From positions 62,001-126,000 of the forward strand of contig JAAWCS010000021.1 of NCBI GenBank assembly GCA_022793375.1: a DNA stretch of 64,000 nt, written 5' to 3'. Shown piece after piece: positions 17,209 through 26,498 of the stretch. Below the pieces are notes generated by a model. The model worked only from the letters and a program-made list of their open reading frames with translations, was not told where the DNA came from and did no database searches. Every line of letters begins with the position of its first letter. Within the stretch, counting starts at the first letter, position 1. The position numbers and the translations under genes are program-made. Origin of the DNA: Lachnospiraceae bacterium. Its GTDB lineage: Bacteria > Bacillota > Clostridia > Lachnospirales > Lachnospiraceae.

Positions 17209-19278
17209 TTATAAGGATAGCTTTTCTAATTTCCGGTCCATGGAACTTGCAAATTTCTTTTTTAAAGGCTGGTTTTCTTCTTTTTCCAATCGATAATCCT
17301 CTGCGAGGATGTATTCGGCTGCCTGCGCGGCTTCTTTGAGGATTCCCGCGTCGGTATAGATGTCCCCCAGCGTAAAATCCAAAAGCCCGCTCTGGCGCAG
17401 TCCGAAGAGATCGCCGGGGCCGCGCAGCTTCAGATCCTCCGAGGCAATCTCAAAACCGTCGTTCGTGCGGTTGAGGATTTCCAGGCGCTTGATTTTGGAC
17501 GCCTCCGAGCCATTGATAAAAATACAGTATGATTGATGCGCGCCGCGCCCGATCCGCCCCCGCAGCTGGTGCAGCTGCGCAAGGCCGAAACGCTCGGCAT
17601 TTTCAATCAGCATCACCGTGGCGTTGGGCACATCCACGCCGACTTCGACCACCGTCGTCGACACCAGCACCTGCAGACGGCCGCCGGCAAACTCTTCCAT
17701 CACACGATTTTTTTCAGCCGGCTTCATGCGGCCGTGGAGCGTGCCGATGGTCACGGAGGGCGGCAGCTCCTGCGTAAGCTTCTGCGCGTAGTCTTTTACA
17801 TTTTCTCCTTCGATCTGACCGCTCTCTTCTACCATCGGGCAGATCACGTATGCCTGCCGTCCTTCCTTTACCTGGCCGGCCAGAAACTCATAGGCTTTTT
17901 TACGGCGCTCGCCGCCGATCACACAGTTTTTAATTGGCAGGCGGTTGGCCGGTTTTTCGTCGATCACGGAAATATCAAGATCGCCGTAGAGGATAATCGC
18001 CAGCGTCCGCGGAATCGGCGTCGCGCTCATCACGAGCACATGCGGCGGCGCCTGCGCGCTCTCTTGGCCCTTGGCAATCAACGTCTCCCGCTGGCGCACG
18101 CCGAAGCGATGCTGCTCATCCGTAATCACCAGCCCCAAGCGGGCAAAGCGGACCTTGTCCTGGATCACCGCATGCGTCCCGATAATAAGGTCCGCCCGAT
18201 GGTCCGCAATCCGCTCATAGGCCAGCCGCTTCTCCTTCGCCGTCATCGAACCGGTCAGAAGTTCTATGCGCAGGGAAAGGCCGCCGTTTTCCAGAAAATG
18301 CGCCGCCGTCTCGTAATGCTGCCGGGCCAGCACCTCGGTCGGCGCCATCAAAACGCCCTGCCAGCCGTTTAGGGCCATCTGCAAAAGAGCCAAAAGGGCC
18401 ACGATCGTCTTGCCGGAGCCGACGTCCCCCTGTACCAGGCGGTTCATCAATTTCGGCCCGCACAGATCGGCACAGATCTCTTCGTAAGTCCGCCGCTGGG
18501 CCCCCGTCATCGTAAACGGCAGGCTTTCTAAAAAACGCTCTGCCTTAGCCGCCGGCCGGATGCGGCAGCCGTTTGGCTGCTTTTCGTTGGTATCCCGCAG
18601 ATAGCGCACCGCCAGGATAAAGAGAAAGAACTCGTCAAACACCAGACGGCGTCTGGCAAAGGCCAGTTCCGTGGCGTCCGGCGGAAAATGAATCGTGCGC
18701 AGAGCGTAGTTGTACTCTGCCAGCTGATATCTCCGGCGCAGGCCCGCCGGCAGATATTCGGGAAGTTCCGGCAGCGCCTGCAATGCCTCCTGCACGGCCT
18801 TGCCGATCATCCGCCCGGTCAAACCGGCGCAGAGACTGTAAATGGGCTGCATTCTGCCGACCATCCCGGCGTAGTTTTCCGGCGTGTAGAGAATCGGCTG
18901 TTCAAGCACGGTCCCAAAACGGCTGATCGCCAGCTTTCCTTTCAAAACATAGCGCCGGCCGGCCTGAAGCGCATTGCGCAGATACAGCATATTAAACCAG
19001 GTAGCTTTCAGGCTTCCGCTCTCGTCGCGGATCACCGCGTCCACGATCTGCATCCGCCCCACCCGCCGCACACGGGCATCGCCGGCCAGCGCGCCGCAGA
19101 CCACGGCCGGCCCGCTTTCTTTTAAGGAAGCAATCGGCTGGGGCGCTTTGAATTCCTCATAGCCCCGGGGAAAATACTGCAATAGCTCCTCCACCGTAAA
19201 AATCCCGGCACGCCCGAAAGTCTGGGCCGTTTTTTCGCCGATCCCTTTGATTTTGATGATACTGTCGTGCGGACGCAT
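17209..19278 (-). CDS. recG: ATP-dependent DNA helicase RecG
   Basis: 689-residue superfamily 2 helicase that remodels stalled forks and Holliday junctions. An N-terminal wedge/OB domain (IKGIGEKTAQTFGRAGI onward) is followed by motif I VQGDVGSGKTIVALLAL near 290, motif II ITDEQHRFGVRQRE, motif III VMSATPIPRTLA, and C-terminal motifs VSTTVVEVGVDVPNAT and QLRGRIGRG. Length is typical. GGAGAGGGGATAGACC precedes the ATG. It follows fakA after a hairpin terminator and precedes mscL. The rpmB-asp23-fakA-recG order is a conserved Firmicutes neighbourhood. Confidence 0.97.
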   Translation of the reverse strand: MRPHDSIIKIKGIGEKTAQTFGRAGIFTVEELLQYFPRGYEEFKAPQPIASLKESGPAVVCGALAGDARVRRVGRMQIVDAVIRDESGSLKATWFNMLYLRNALQAGRRYVLKGKLAISRFGTVLEQPILYTPENYAGMVGRMQPIYSLCAGLTGRMIGKAVQEALQALPELPEYLPAGLRRRYQLAEYNYALRTIHFPPDATELAFARRRLVFDEFFLFILAVRYLRDTNEKQPNGCRIRPAAKAERFLESLPFTMTGAQRRTYEEICADLCGPKLMNRLVQGDVGSGKTIVALLALLQMALNGWQGVLMAPTEVLARQHYETAAHFLENGGLSLRIELLTGSMTAKEKRLAYERIADHRADLIIGTHAVIQDKVRFARLGLVITDEQHRFGVRQRETLIAKGQESAQAPPHVLVMSATPIPRTLAIILYGDLDISVIDEKPANRLPIKNCVIGGERRKKAYEFLAGQVKEGRQAYVICPMVEESGQIEGENVKDYAQKLTQELPPSVTIGTLHGRMKPAEKNRVMEEFAGGRLQVLVSTTVVEVGVDVPNATVMLIENAERFGLAQLHQLRGRIGRGAHQSYCIFINGSEASKIKRLEILNRTNDGFEIASEDLKLRGPGDLFGLRQSGLLDFTLGDIYTDAGILKEAAQAAEYILAEDYRLEKEENQPLKKKFASSMDRKLEKLSL

Positions 19279-19340
19279 GGTCTATCCCCTCTCCTTGCGA
19301 TCTGATTTTCGAGCGGTCAACGCGCCGCTCTTTCGCCGGA

Positions 19341-19387
19341 TTAAAAGGGGCTACCTCGGAAAAACATTTCTTTTCGAGATAACCCCT
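19341..19387 (-). terminator. intrinsic terminator after fakA
   Basis: On the minus strand AGGGGTTATCTCG pairs with CGAGGTAGCCCCT (two G-U pairs) around a 16-base loop, followed by TTTTAATC. Confidence 0.8.
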
Positions 19388-19413
19388 CACAAAAAATCCC
19401 TGAAAGGCGGCCC

Positions 19414-21096
19414 TTATTCTACGCTCATCACATAATAATAAATAGGCTGACCGCCGTTGTGCATTTCAATCTCCAGATTCGGGAAAGCCTCCTGCGCCCG
19501 GTCGCAAAGCGCCTGGGCCTCGGTCTCGGTCACCTCGCTGCCGTAATAAATGCTCAGCAGCTCGCTCTCCTCATCGATCAGTTTTTCAAGAAGTTCAAAA
19601 CTGGTATCGCTGACCGTCCGGCCGACTGCCAGGATCGAATGGTCGTCGATCCCCATGATGTCGCCCTCATGGACTTCCACCCCGTCCAAACTGGTGCTGC
19701 GCACGGCATACGTCACCTGTCCGGTCTTTACGTGGCTCATCTCCTCGATCATGATCTCCAGGTTCTCCTCCGGGCTCATGCCGGGCATGAAGCTGATCGC
19801 CGCCGTGATTCCCTGGGGCACGGTCTTAGAAGGCACCACCACGACGCGCTTGTCGTCGGACAGGTGCATCGCCTGCTCGGCCGCAAGGATGATATTCTTA
19901 TTATTCGGAAGAATATAGACCACATCCGCGTTGACCGTCCGGACCGCGTTTAAAATGTCCTCCGTGCTGGGGTTCATGGTCTGGCCGCCCTCAATCAGCG
20001 TATCGACGCCCAGGCCGCGGAAAATCTCTCCCATGCCCTCGCCCACGGAAACCGCTACAAAGCCGGCTTCTTTGCGAGGTTCGTCCGCTTTCTTTGTCTC
20101 CGCCTTTACCGCCGCTTCGGCCGCCGCCTTCTTGGAGGCCTCTTTGATCAGTTTTTCCTGATGTTCTTCGCGCATATTGTCAATCTTCATGCGCGACAGC
20201 GGGCCAAAGGTCAGAGCCTTCTGGATCGCCAGACCGGGATCGTTGGTATGCACATGCACCTTTACGATCTCGTCGTCCGAGACCACCACGATCGAGTCGC
20301 CGATCGATTCCAGGTATGCTTTAAAGCCCAGCTCTTTTTCCGTCGTATAGCGATCGTCGATATGGATCATAAATTCGGTGCAGTAGCCGAACTTGATATC
20401 AAAGTCCTCCGTGGATACGTCGGATGCCGATGCTACCGGCCGCGGGGCGGGCGCCTGCATAGAGGACAGATCCACTTCTTTGCCCAAAAAGGCATCCATA
20501 CAGCCCTTCATCACCTGCATCAGGCCCTGGCCGCCGGAATCCACTACGCCGGCCTCCTTTAAGACCGGGAGCATCTCCGGCGTCTGGCTCAGCACATAGT
20601 CGCCGTGCGCCAGAATCGCCGCGAAAAACTTCTCCAGATCCTCGGTTTCCGCCGCCAGCTCCGAAGCCTTATCCGCCATCCCCTTGGCGACGGTTAAGAT
20701 CGTGCCTTCTTTCGGCTTCATTACCGCCTTGTAGGCGGTCTCCGACGCGCGCTGAAACGCGTTGGCGATCACCGTCGCGTTAAGTACATGGACTTTTTTG
20801 ATTTCCTTGGTAAATCCCCTCAGAAGCTGGGAAAGGATTACGCCGGAATTGCCCCGCGCCCCCCGCAGAGAGCCGGAGGAAATGGCCTTGGCCAAAGATT
20901 CCATATCCGGATTCGCAAGCGCCTGCACTTCCCCTACCGCCGACATGATCGTGAGCGTCATGTTCGTACCCGTATCCCCGTCGGGGACCGGAAAGACGTT
21001 TAATTCGTTGATCCACTCCTTGTTTGCTTCCAAACGCTGTGCGCCTGCCAGGAATATATTTTTCAGCTGGCCGGCGTCGATTGTTTTTGCTGCCAC
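19414..21096 (-). CDS. fakA: fatty acid kinase catalytic subunit FakA (DAK2 domain)
   Basis: 560-residue protein with an N-terminal DAK2/DhaL ATP-binding domain (NELNVFPVPDGDTGTNM, GARGNSGVILSQLLRGF) and the C-terminal FakA/YloV domain. FakA phosphorylates fatty acids presented by a FakB binding protein so that host fatty acids can enter phospholipids. A Lys/Ala-rich linker near 310-345 joins the halves. The start is GTG at 21096 with CCTAGGAGGTACGAGA before it. It follows the asp23 gene by 17 bases, as in most Firmicutes, and ends at a hairpin before recG. No fakB is in the window. Confidence 0.94.
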   Translation of the reverse strand: MAAKTIDAGQLKNIFLAGAQRLEANKEWINELNVFPVPDGDTGTNMTLTIMSAVGEVQALANPDMESLAKAISSGSLRGARGNSGVILSQLLRGFTKEIKKVHVLNATVIANAFQRASETAYKAVMKPKEGTILTVAKGMADKASELAAETEDLEKFFAAILAHGDYVLSQTPEMLPVLKEAGVVDSGGQGLMQVMKGCMDAFLGKEVDLSSMQAPAPRPVASASDVSTEDFDIKFGYCTEFMIHIDDRYTTEKELGFKAYLESIGDSIVVVSDDEIVKVHVHTNDPGLAIQKALTFGPLSRMKIDNMREEHQEKLIKEASKKAAAEAAVKAETKKADEPRKEAGFVAVSVGEGMGEIFRGLGVDTLIEGGQTMNPSTEDILNAVRTVNADVVYILPNNKNIILAAEQAMHLSDDKRVVVVPSKTVPQGITAAISFMPGMSPEENLEIMIEEMSHVKTGQVTYAVRSTSLDGVEVHEGDIMGIDDHSILAVGRTVSDTSFELLEKLIDEESELLSIYYGSEVTETEAQALCDRAQEAFPNLEIEMHNGGQPIYYYVMSVE

Positions 21097-21113
21097 TCTC
21101 GTACCTCCTAGGA

Positions 21114-21470
21114 TCAGTCGATGACGCGGACGCCTTCGACAAATATATTGATTTTCTCCACCTCTACGCCGGTAAACTGCTCTACCTTATATTTTACGTT
21201 GGAAATCAGGTTGTCGGAGACAGCGCGGATGCTGACGCCGTATACCACGATGACATGGAAATTCAGCGTGAGTTTGTTTTCATTTACGGTGACGTTGATT
21301 CCGTGCGCCAGGTTATCCCGCATCAAAAGCTTCACAAGGCCGTCTTTCATATTTACTGCCGCCATACCCACGATGCCAAAGCATTCAATCGCAACGCTGC
21401 CGGCATATTTGGCAATGACATCCGTATCAATCACGACCGCGCCTAGCGGATTGTTGAGCCGACACTTCAT
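21114..21470 (-). CDS. Asp23/Gls24 family protein
   Basis: 118-residue Asp23/Gls24 (YloU-type) protein, a cytoplasmic, often membrane-associated cell-envelope stress protein of unclear mechanism. Typical segments are GAVVIDTDVIAKYAGSVA, CFGIVGMA, GINVTVNENKLTLNFHVIV and NVKYKVEQFTGVEVEKINIFVEGV. ATGGAGGAAAAACT lies at the start. It heads an operon with fakA and is divergent from rpmB, the conserved arrangement. A TATAAT-like -10 lies ~55 bases upstream. Confidence 0.94.
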   Translation of the reverse strand: MKCRLNNPLGAVVIDTDVIAKYAGSVAIECFGIVGMAAVNMKDGLVKLLMRDNLAHGINVTVNENKLTLNFHVIVVYGVSIRAVSDNLISNVKYKVEQFTGVEVEKINIFVEGVRVID

Positions 21471-21523
21471 AGTTTTTCCTCCATTGCTGATATTTTACAA
21501 CCGGATGGCCGTAATCATTCTAT

Positions 21524-21552
21524 ATTATAACCGCTGTCGCGCAAAAATGAAA
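21524..21552 (-). promoter_or_regulatory. probable promoter of the asp23-fakA operon
   Basis: Perfect TATAAT on the minus strand at 21524-21529. The -35 region (TTTCAT at 21547-21552) is poor. Confidence 0.45.
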
Positions 21553-21594
21553 GTTCTATTTTGGAAAATCGTGAAAAACTTTTTAATTTTTTAC

Positions 21595-21623
21595 TTGCTT
21601 TTTCCGGCTATCTCTGGTATAGT
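21595..21623 (+). promoter_or_regulatory. promoter of rpmB
   Basis: TTGCTT (21595-21600), a 17-base spacer and TATAGT (21618-21623), about 60 bases before the rpmB start. Confidence 0.75.
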
Positions 21624-21684
21624 AGTCATGTTCTGGGGTCGCGGACAAAAGCGGCCTACTTGGATTCGAAGGAGGTGCGGCAAA

Positions 21685-21870
21685 ATGGCAAAGTGTGATA
21701 TCTGTGAAAAAGGTGTTCATTTCGGAAATAATGTGAGTCATTCTCATAGAAGATCCAACAAGATCTGGAAATCCAATGTAAAGTCTGTCAAGGTGAAAGT
21801 AAACGGCGCTACGAAGACGATGCATGTTTGTACTTCTTGTCTGAAGTCCGGATTAGTGGAAAGAGCATGA
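21685..21870 (+). CDS. rpmB: 50S ribosomal protein L28
   Basis: 61-residue L28 of the large ribosomal subunit. It begins MAKCDICEKGVHFGNNVSHS and ends with VCTSCLKSGLV. The two Cys pairs (CDIC and CTSC) mark the zinc-binding C+ form. GAAGGAGGTGCGG sits directly before the ATG at 21685; the open frame continues far upstream without one. A promoter and terminator frame the gene, so it is monocistronic, divergent from asp23-fakA. Confidence 0.98.
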   Translation: MAKCDICEKGVHFGNNVSHSHRRSNKIWKSNVKSVKVKVNGATKTMHVCTSCLKSGLVERA

Positions 21871-21884
21871 GGAACCGATTATAA

Positions 21885-21920
21885 GCCCACCGGCCGCATT
21901 GATCTGCCGGTGGGTTTTTT
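21885..21920 (+). terminator. rpmB terminator
   Basis: CCCACCGG and CCGGTGGG form the stem, followed by six Ts. Confidence 0.92.
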
Positions 21921-21947
21921 CGTGGATGCCCTAAGCGGGCGTCTTTT

Positions 21948-23342
21948 TTATTGCCGGTATTCCCGGCGCGAAAGCTCCCGCGCCGCCATCGAAAGCGCCA
22001 GCACGGCCGACGCGCCGTCGGCTATGGGCCCGGCATACATAATGCCGTCGATTCCCCAAAAGACCGGCAGCAGCAGAATCAGCGGCAGCAGAAACAAAAT
22101 CTGCTGGGTCAGCGAGAGGAAAATCCCGCCCTTCGGCTTGCCGATGGCCGTAAAAAAATTGGAAGTGATTTTTTGCGAAAAATTCAAAAAGGTAAAAAAG
22201 AGGAAAATCCGGAAATAATTTTCGGCAAACCGGTAGTACTCCTGCGAACCTTCTCCAAAAAGGGAAATGATCTGCCCAGGCGCCAGCTGAAACAGCAAAA
22301 AAGCAGTCAGGGCGACGGCAAAGCCGCAGACGCAGGCTTTATGGTAGCCCTCTCTTACGCGGCGGTACTGCCTGGCCCCGTAATTAAAGCTGACTATCGG
22401 CTGCAGGCCCTGCGAGATGCCGATGATGAACGACATAAACACCTGATTGACCTTGGTAATGATCCCCGCGCAGGCTAAGGGAATTGCTTCGCCGTAAGCG
22501 GAACGCAGGCCATAGTATTTCAGGGATTGGTTCATGGCAATCTGCAAAACCATGATCGCCAGCTGATTGATACCGGGCGCGGCTCCCAGGGAAACGATGC
22601 GCCGGGCATAGATACGGCGCAGGCGCAGATGCCGTCCGCACATCGTCACGGTCCGGCAGTGCGCCAAAAACCACAAAGCCAGGCCGCCGGAAAGCACCTG
22701 GCCGATCACGGTCGCCAGGGCCGCGCCGGCCATCCCCCATTGAAAACGAAAGACAAACAGGGCGTCCAGGATCGTGTTGACGACAGCGCCGGAGAGATTG
22801 CAGAGCATCGTAAGCTTTGGACGGCCGTCGGCACGGATCAAATGGCCGCCGCCGGTTGTGAGGATCAGGAAGGGAAAGCCCAGGGATACGATCCGCGTAT
22901 AGGTTTTCGCATATCCCAGCACATCGTCCGGAGAACCGAAAAAGCGCAGCATCGGTTCCAGGAACAGCTGGGTCAAAAGCATCAGGACAACGCCGCCGGC
23001 CGCAAGCAGGACGAGAGCGTTACCCATATAGTAGACGGCTTGTTCTTTTTCGGACGGGTCGTGCTCTCCGTGCCCGGAAGCAATATTGAAGGCGGAGGCA
23101 CCGCCGATTCCGAACAGCAAGGCAAGCGCTACGCAGGAAAGGCTCAGGGGAAAGGCGATGTTGGTCGCCGCGTTGCCCAGTTCGCCGATCGTCCGGCCGA
23201 TGAAAAATTGATCGACGATGTTGTAGAGGGAGCTTACCAGCATGGCTATAATGCTTGGGAGGGCGAATTTCCAGAGCAGGCTGGGTATGGGGGCACTTGA
23301 AAGCGGGTTGTCGGTCGTTTGGTGCAATTCGGGGTTGGACAT
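21948..23342 (-). CDS. MATE family efflux transporter
   Basis: 464-residue, 12-helix MATE antiporter that expels drugs or metabolites using a cation gradient. Family features are LPSIIAMLVSSLYNIVDQFFIG at the N-terminus and the matching second half (MNQSLKYYGLRSAYGEA, FNYGARQYRRVREGY). The ATG at 23342 (MSNPELHQ) follows AGGAGACTCCTT, so the longer frame (17 codons) is rejected. It has its own promoter at 23426-23454 and is monocistronic. The substrate is not predictable. Confidence 0.93.
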   Translation of the reverse strand: MSNPELHQTTDNPLSSAPIPSLLWKFALPSIIAMLVSSLYNIVDQFFIGRTIGELGNAATNIAFPLSLSCVALALLFGIGGASAFNIASGHGEHDPSEKEQAVYYMGNALVLLAAGGVVLMLLTQLFLEPMLRFFGSPDDVLGYAKTYTRIVSLGFPFLILTTGGGHLIRADGRPKLTMLCNLSGAVVNTILDALFVFRFQWGMAGAALATVIGQVLSGGLALWFLAHCRTVTMCGRHLRLRRIYARRIVSLGAAPGINQLAIMVLQIAMNQSLKYYGLRSAYGEAIPLACAGIITKVNQVFMSFIIGISQGLQPIVSFNYGARQYRRVREGYHKACVCGFAVALTAFLLFQLAPGQIISLFGEGSQEYYRFAENYFRIFLFFTFLNFSQKITSNFFTAIGKPKGGIFLSLTQQILFLLPLILLLPVFWGIDGIMYAGPIADGASAVLALSMAARELSRREYRQ

Positions 23343-23425
23343 AAGGAGTCTCCTGCTGTGTGAGAATTCAATAAAAGGGGCCGGCAGGGACAAGAAGAGA
23401 AATCTTGTTTGCAGGGCCTTTATAA

Positions 23426-23454
23426 AGTATACTGTATTTCTTTTAGAATATCAA
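23426..23454 (-). promoter_or_regulatory. promoter of the MATE transporter gene
   Basis: The minus strand has TTGATA (23449-23454), a 17-base spacer and TATACT (23426-23431). Confidence 0.75.
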
Positions 23455-23481
23455 TGGATCGCGACTACATACAAAAAGCAA

Positions 23482-23510
23482 TAGACATCACGTCCGGATT
23501 ATGCTACACT
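23482..23510 (+). promoter_or_regulatory. promoter of the small coiled-coil gene
   Basis: TAGACA (23482-23487), a 17-base spacer and TACACT (23505-23510), with an extended TGC before the -10. It points to the gene starting at 23540. Confidence 0.7.
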
Positions 23511-23539
23511 GAAAGCAGCAATGGAAGGAGGATATCATA

Positions 23540-23803
23540 ATGGCATTATCTAATGAGGATTTATTAGCAATCTCCCAACTGCTGGATGGAAAATTGCAAC
23601 CCCTCAAAAATGAATTGCATGAAACAAAAATGCTCATTGAAAATGATGTATTGCCTAGATTAAATAACCTGGAATCTTGCTATACCTCCACGTATCGAAG
23701 GTATGCGGACGGTGCAGAGGAAATAAAATCTTTAAAAACAGATGTCGAAATCCTAAAGAAAGTCGTTACTGAGCACAGCGAAAAGCTGCAGAGACTGGCA
23801 TAA
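23540..23803 (+). CDS. small coiled-coil protein, function unknown
   Basis: 87-residue soluble protein I do not recognise by function. It is almost wholly helical with heptad-like spacing: LLAISQLLDGKLQPLKNEL, then EIKSLKTDVEILKKVVTEH. This suggests a dimeric coiled coil. No membrane segment, signal or catalytic motif is seen. A strong AAGGAGGATATCATA site and a good promoter show it is expressed. Its stop codon lies inside a hairpin (stem AAAAGCTGCAG at 23781-23791), and a larger terminator follows. It stands alone between a MATE gene and spoIVA. Confidence 0.75.
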   Translation: MALSNEDLLAISQLLDGKLQPLKNELHETKMLIENDVLPRLNNLESCYTSTYRRYADGAEEIKSLKTDVEILKKVVTEHSEKLQRLA

Positions 23804-23823
23804 GCCGGTTCCTGCAGCTTTTC
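23781..23823 (+). terminator. hairpin overlapping the end of the coiled-coil gene
   Basis: AAAAGCTGCAG (23781-23791) is perfectly complementary to CTGCAGCTTTT (23812-23822). The first arm is coding sequence. It could terminate or stabilise the mRNA. Confidence 0.5.
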
Positions 23824-23864
23824 CCGATTCGCTTTGCGGCTGTCGCCGCATAGATCAAAAAGGT

Positions 23865-23912
23865 GGAGACTGTCCGGCGTGCGAGCACGCCGGGCAGTCT
23901 CCGTCTTTTTTT
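23865..23912. terminator. bidirectional terminator between convergent genes
   Basis: GGAGACTG-CCGGCGTG and CACGCCGG-CAGTCTCC form a long stem. Seven Ts follow on the plus strand and five on the minus strand, serving the coiled-coil gene and spoIVA. Confidence 0.88.
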
Positions 23913-23930
23913 CGTCTGCCCGGCTCGCAG

Positions 23931-25403
23931 CTAGATAATAATGCAAATCATCCCTCCGTTGGAGTCGTTGATGATCTTCTGCAATGTATCCTGCAGTTTT
24001 AGCTGGCAGTCCTCGGTCATTTGGTTGATTTTAGCCTGGATGCCGTCCTCGACAATCTGTTCGACGGATTTGCCGAAGATATTGGCATCCCAGATACCGC
24101 CGTCCTCGTCGCGGCTTTCGCCGATGTAGGCGATCAGGTCCTGGGCCTGCTGTTCGGAGCCGACGATGGGGGCGATTTCGGTTTCGATGGTCGCCCGGAT
24201 CAGGGAGATGGCCGGGGCCTGGGCGTGCATTTTGACGCCATACTTATTGCCATGCTTGATGACGGACGGTTCCTCCAGCGTGATTTCCTCCCGTCGCGGC
24301 GTGACCACGCCATAGCCTTTGTAGCGCACGCTCTCCAACGCGTTTTGCACTTGTTCGTACTCGGCCTTTAAGCGCGACAGCTGTCCCAGGGTCTGCAAAA
24401 GCTGGTATTCCCCGGTAATCGAAAGGCCGGTAAAATCGCTGATTACCTCATAGTAATACGAGGGTTCGACCACCATCTCCAGGGATACCTGGCCGTTGGA
24501 GAGATCGACGCTTCCCATGCGGATTTCTTTCAGCTGCTCCGTGGTCCGGCCGCTCAGGCTCCCGCTTATGTCTTTCACACGCACGGCCTGGTTTAGGATC
24601 GTGCGCGCCGCCTGGATCAGCTGTTCCTTCAGCCAGTGATCGCCCGGCAGGATCTCCAGCCATTTGGGAATCGAGAAGCCAATCTCGGTCACCGGAAATT
24701 CCTGCAGTATGGTTGAGAGGATTTTTGTGATGTCCTCTTTTTTCAGCTGTTCGCAATTGACGGGCACGACGCTGACGCCATATTCCTGCGACAGCTGTTT
24801 GGCCGTGCCGACGGCCGGATCGGAGTAGGGCTTTTCGCAGTTTAAGAGCACGATAAAGGGTTTTCCCAGTTTTTTCAGCTCGCTGATCGTCTTTTGTTCT
24901 GCCGGTATGTACGCATCGCGGGGGATTTCCCCAAAAGAGCCGTCGGCCGTCACAACGATGCCGATCGTGGAATGGTCGGTGATGACCTTTTTCGTACCCA
25001 GTTCGGCCGCCTGGGTAAAGGGAATTTCGTAGTCAAACCAGGGCGTTTTTACCAGCCGTTCCTCGTCGTTTTCGATATGTCCGGCCGCCCCGTCCACCAT
25101 ATAGCCCACACAGTCAATCAGCCGTACCTTGGCCTCGATGCCGTCCTCCAGCCGCACGGCCGCCGCCTCCTTGGGTACAAATTTGGGCTCGGTCGTCATA
25201 ATCGTTTTGCCGGCCGCGCTCTGGGGCAGTTCATCCCGCGTGCGCTCCATGCTGTAGACGTCCTCCATGTTCGGCAGCACCATCAGGTCTACAAAACGCT
25301 TGATAAACGTAGATTTTCCGGTGCGGACCGGCCCCACTACTCCGATATAGATTTCGCCGCCGCACCGGACTTCAATGTCTTTGTATATATGATATGGTTC
25401 CAT
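23931..25403 (-). CDS. spoIVA: stage IV sporulation protein A
   Basis: 490-residue ATPase that polymerises on the forespore surface as the base of the spore coat. The N-terminal domain has Walker A GPVRTGKSTFIKRF near residue 24 and the GTPase-like DxxG as IDCVGYMVDGA. The middle and C-terminal domains are typical, ending in a hydrophobic MICIII tail needed for membrane anchoring. Length matches the family. AAGGGGGTC precedes the ATG. A SigE-type promoter lies at 25432-25460, fitting its mother-cell expression. It ends at a bidirectional terminator. Confidence 0.97.
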   Translation of the reverse strand: MEPYHIYKDIEVRCGGEIYIGVVGPVRTGKSTFIKRFVDLMVLPNMEDVYSMERTRDELPQSAAGKTIMTTEPKFVPKEAAAVRLEDGIEAKVRLIDCVGYMVDGAAGHIENDEERLVKTPWFDYEIPFTQAAELGTKKVITDHSTIGIVVTADGSFGEIPRDAYIPAEQKTISELKKLGKPFIVLLNCEKPYSDPAVGTAKQLSQEYGVSVVPVNCEQLKKEDITKILSTILQEFPVTEIGFSIPKWLEILPGDHWLKEQLIQAARTILNQAVRVKDISGSLSGRTTEQLKEIRMGSVDLSNGQVSLEMVVEPSYYYEVISDFTGLSITGEYQLLQTLGQLSRLKAEYEQVQNALESVRYKGYGVVTPRREEITLEEPSVIKHGNKYGVKMHAQAPAISLIRATIETEIAPIVGSEQQAQDLIAYIGESRDEDGGIWDANIFGKSVEQIVEDGIQAKINQMTEDCQLKLQDTLQKIINDSNGGMICIII

Positions 25404-25431
25404 AAAAAGACCCCCTTGCCTATACTGGTAA

Positions 25432-25460
25432 AGTATATGCAGGGGGGATTGTACTTATGC
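25432..25460 (-). promoter_or_regulatory. SigE-type promoter of spoIVA
   Basis: The minus strand reads CATATACT at 25432-25439, close to the SigE -10 consensus. GCATAA at 25455-25460, 15 bases upstream, fits the SigE -35 moderately. Confidence 0.6.
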
Positions 25461-25467
25461 TCCGTGT

Positions 25468-26487
25468 TTACTGGCCTTCATACCCATTGGGATTGTGCGA
25501 CTGCCATCTCCAGGAGTCCTCGCACATCTCTTCGATCCCGCGCTCGGCCTTCCAGCCAAGTTCGCGGTATGCCTTCGCCGGATCGGCATAGCAGGTCGCA
25601 ATGTCGCCTGGACGGCGCGGCTTCACCGCATAAGGAAGCTCCTTGCCGCAGGCTTTTTCAAATGCGTGAAGGACGTCCAGCACACTGTAGCCCTTGCCGG
25701 TACCCAGGTTGTAGATGTGGACGCCGTCTTTCTCCTCGATCTTCTTAATCGCCTTTACATGGCCGACCGCCAGATCAACGACATGGATATAATCGCGCAC
25801 GCCCGTGCCGTCCGGCGTGTCATAATCGTCGCCGAATACGCCGAGTTTTTCCAGCTTTCCGACCGCCACCTGTGCGATATAGGGAACCAGGTTGTTGGGG
25901 ATGCCTTTGGGATCTTCGCCGATCAGGCCGCTCTTATGAGCGCCGATGGGATTGAAATAGCGAAGCAAAATCACATTCCACTCCGGATCCGACACATGCA
26001 GGTCCAAAAGGATCTGCTCCAGCATGCTCTTGGTCTGGCCGTAAGGATTGGTGATCTCTCCCTTCGGGCATTCCTCGGTGATCGGCACAAAGGCCGGGCT
26101 GCCGTAGACCGTGGCCGAAGAACTGAATACGATGCTCTTTACGCCGTGGCTGCGCATAACGTCGCACAAGACAAGCGTCCCGGCGATGTTGTTGTAATAA
26201 TACTCCAACGGCTTGGCTACCGACTCTCCTACTGCCTTTAGGCCGGCAAAATGGATCACCGACTCAATGGTTTCCTTTTCAAAAATCGCGTTCATGGCCT
26301 CCCGGTCCAGGATATCGGCCTCATAAAAGGTCACCTGTTTGCCGGTAATCTGTTCCACCCGCTCCAAAGACTTTCGGCTGGCATTGTAGAGATTATCCAC
26401 TACCACGACTTCAAAGCCTGCGTTTAACAATTCCACGCAGGTATGGCTTCCGATATAGCCGGCTCCGCCGGTTACTAAAATCGCCAT
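25468..26487 (-). CDS. galE: UDP-glucose 4-epimerase
   Basis: 339-residue short-chain dehydrogenase/reductase that interconverts UDP-glucose and UDP-galactose (and often the N-acetyl forms). NAD binds at [11 protein letters not shown]. The catalytic Ser lies in FSSSATVYG and the Tyr/Lys pair in YGQTKSMLE. The ATG at 26487 follows AGGAGGAAGA; an open frame 28 codons longer is rejected. It is the last gene of an operon with a sugar-kinase-like protein and a nucleotidyltransferase, 11 bases after the kinase stop, so it likely acts on their product. Confidence 0.95.
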   Translation of the reverse strand: MAILVTGGAGYIGSHTCVELLNAGFEVVVVDNLYNASRKSLERVEQITGKQVTFYEADILDREAMNAIFEKETIESVIHFAGLKAVGESVAKPLEYYYNNIAGTLVLCDVMRSHGVKSIVFSSSATVYGSPAFVPITEECPKGEITNPYGQTKSMLEQILLDLHVSDPEWNVILLRYFNPIGAHKSGLIGEDPKGIPNNLVPYIAQVAVGKLEKLGVFGDDYDTPDGTGVRDYIHVVDLAVGHVKAIKKIEEKDGVHIYNLGTGKGYSVLDVLHAFEKACGKELPYAVKPRRPGDIATCYADPAKAYRELGWKAERGIEEMCEDSWRWQSHNPNGYEGQ

Positions 26488-26498
26488 CTTTCTTCCTC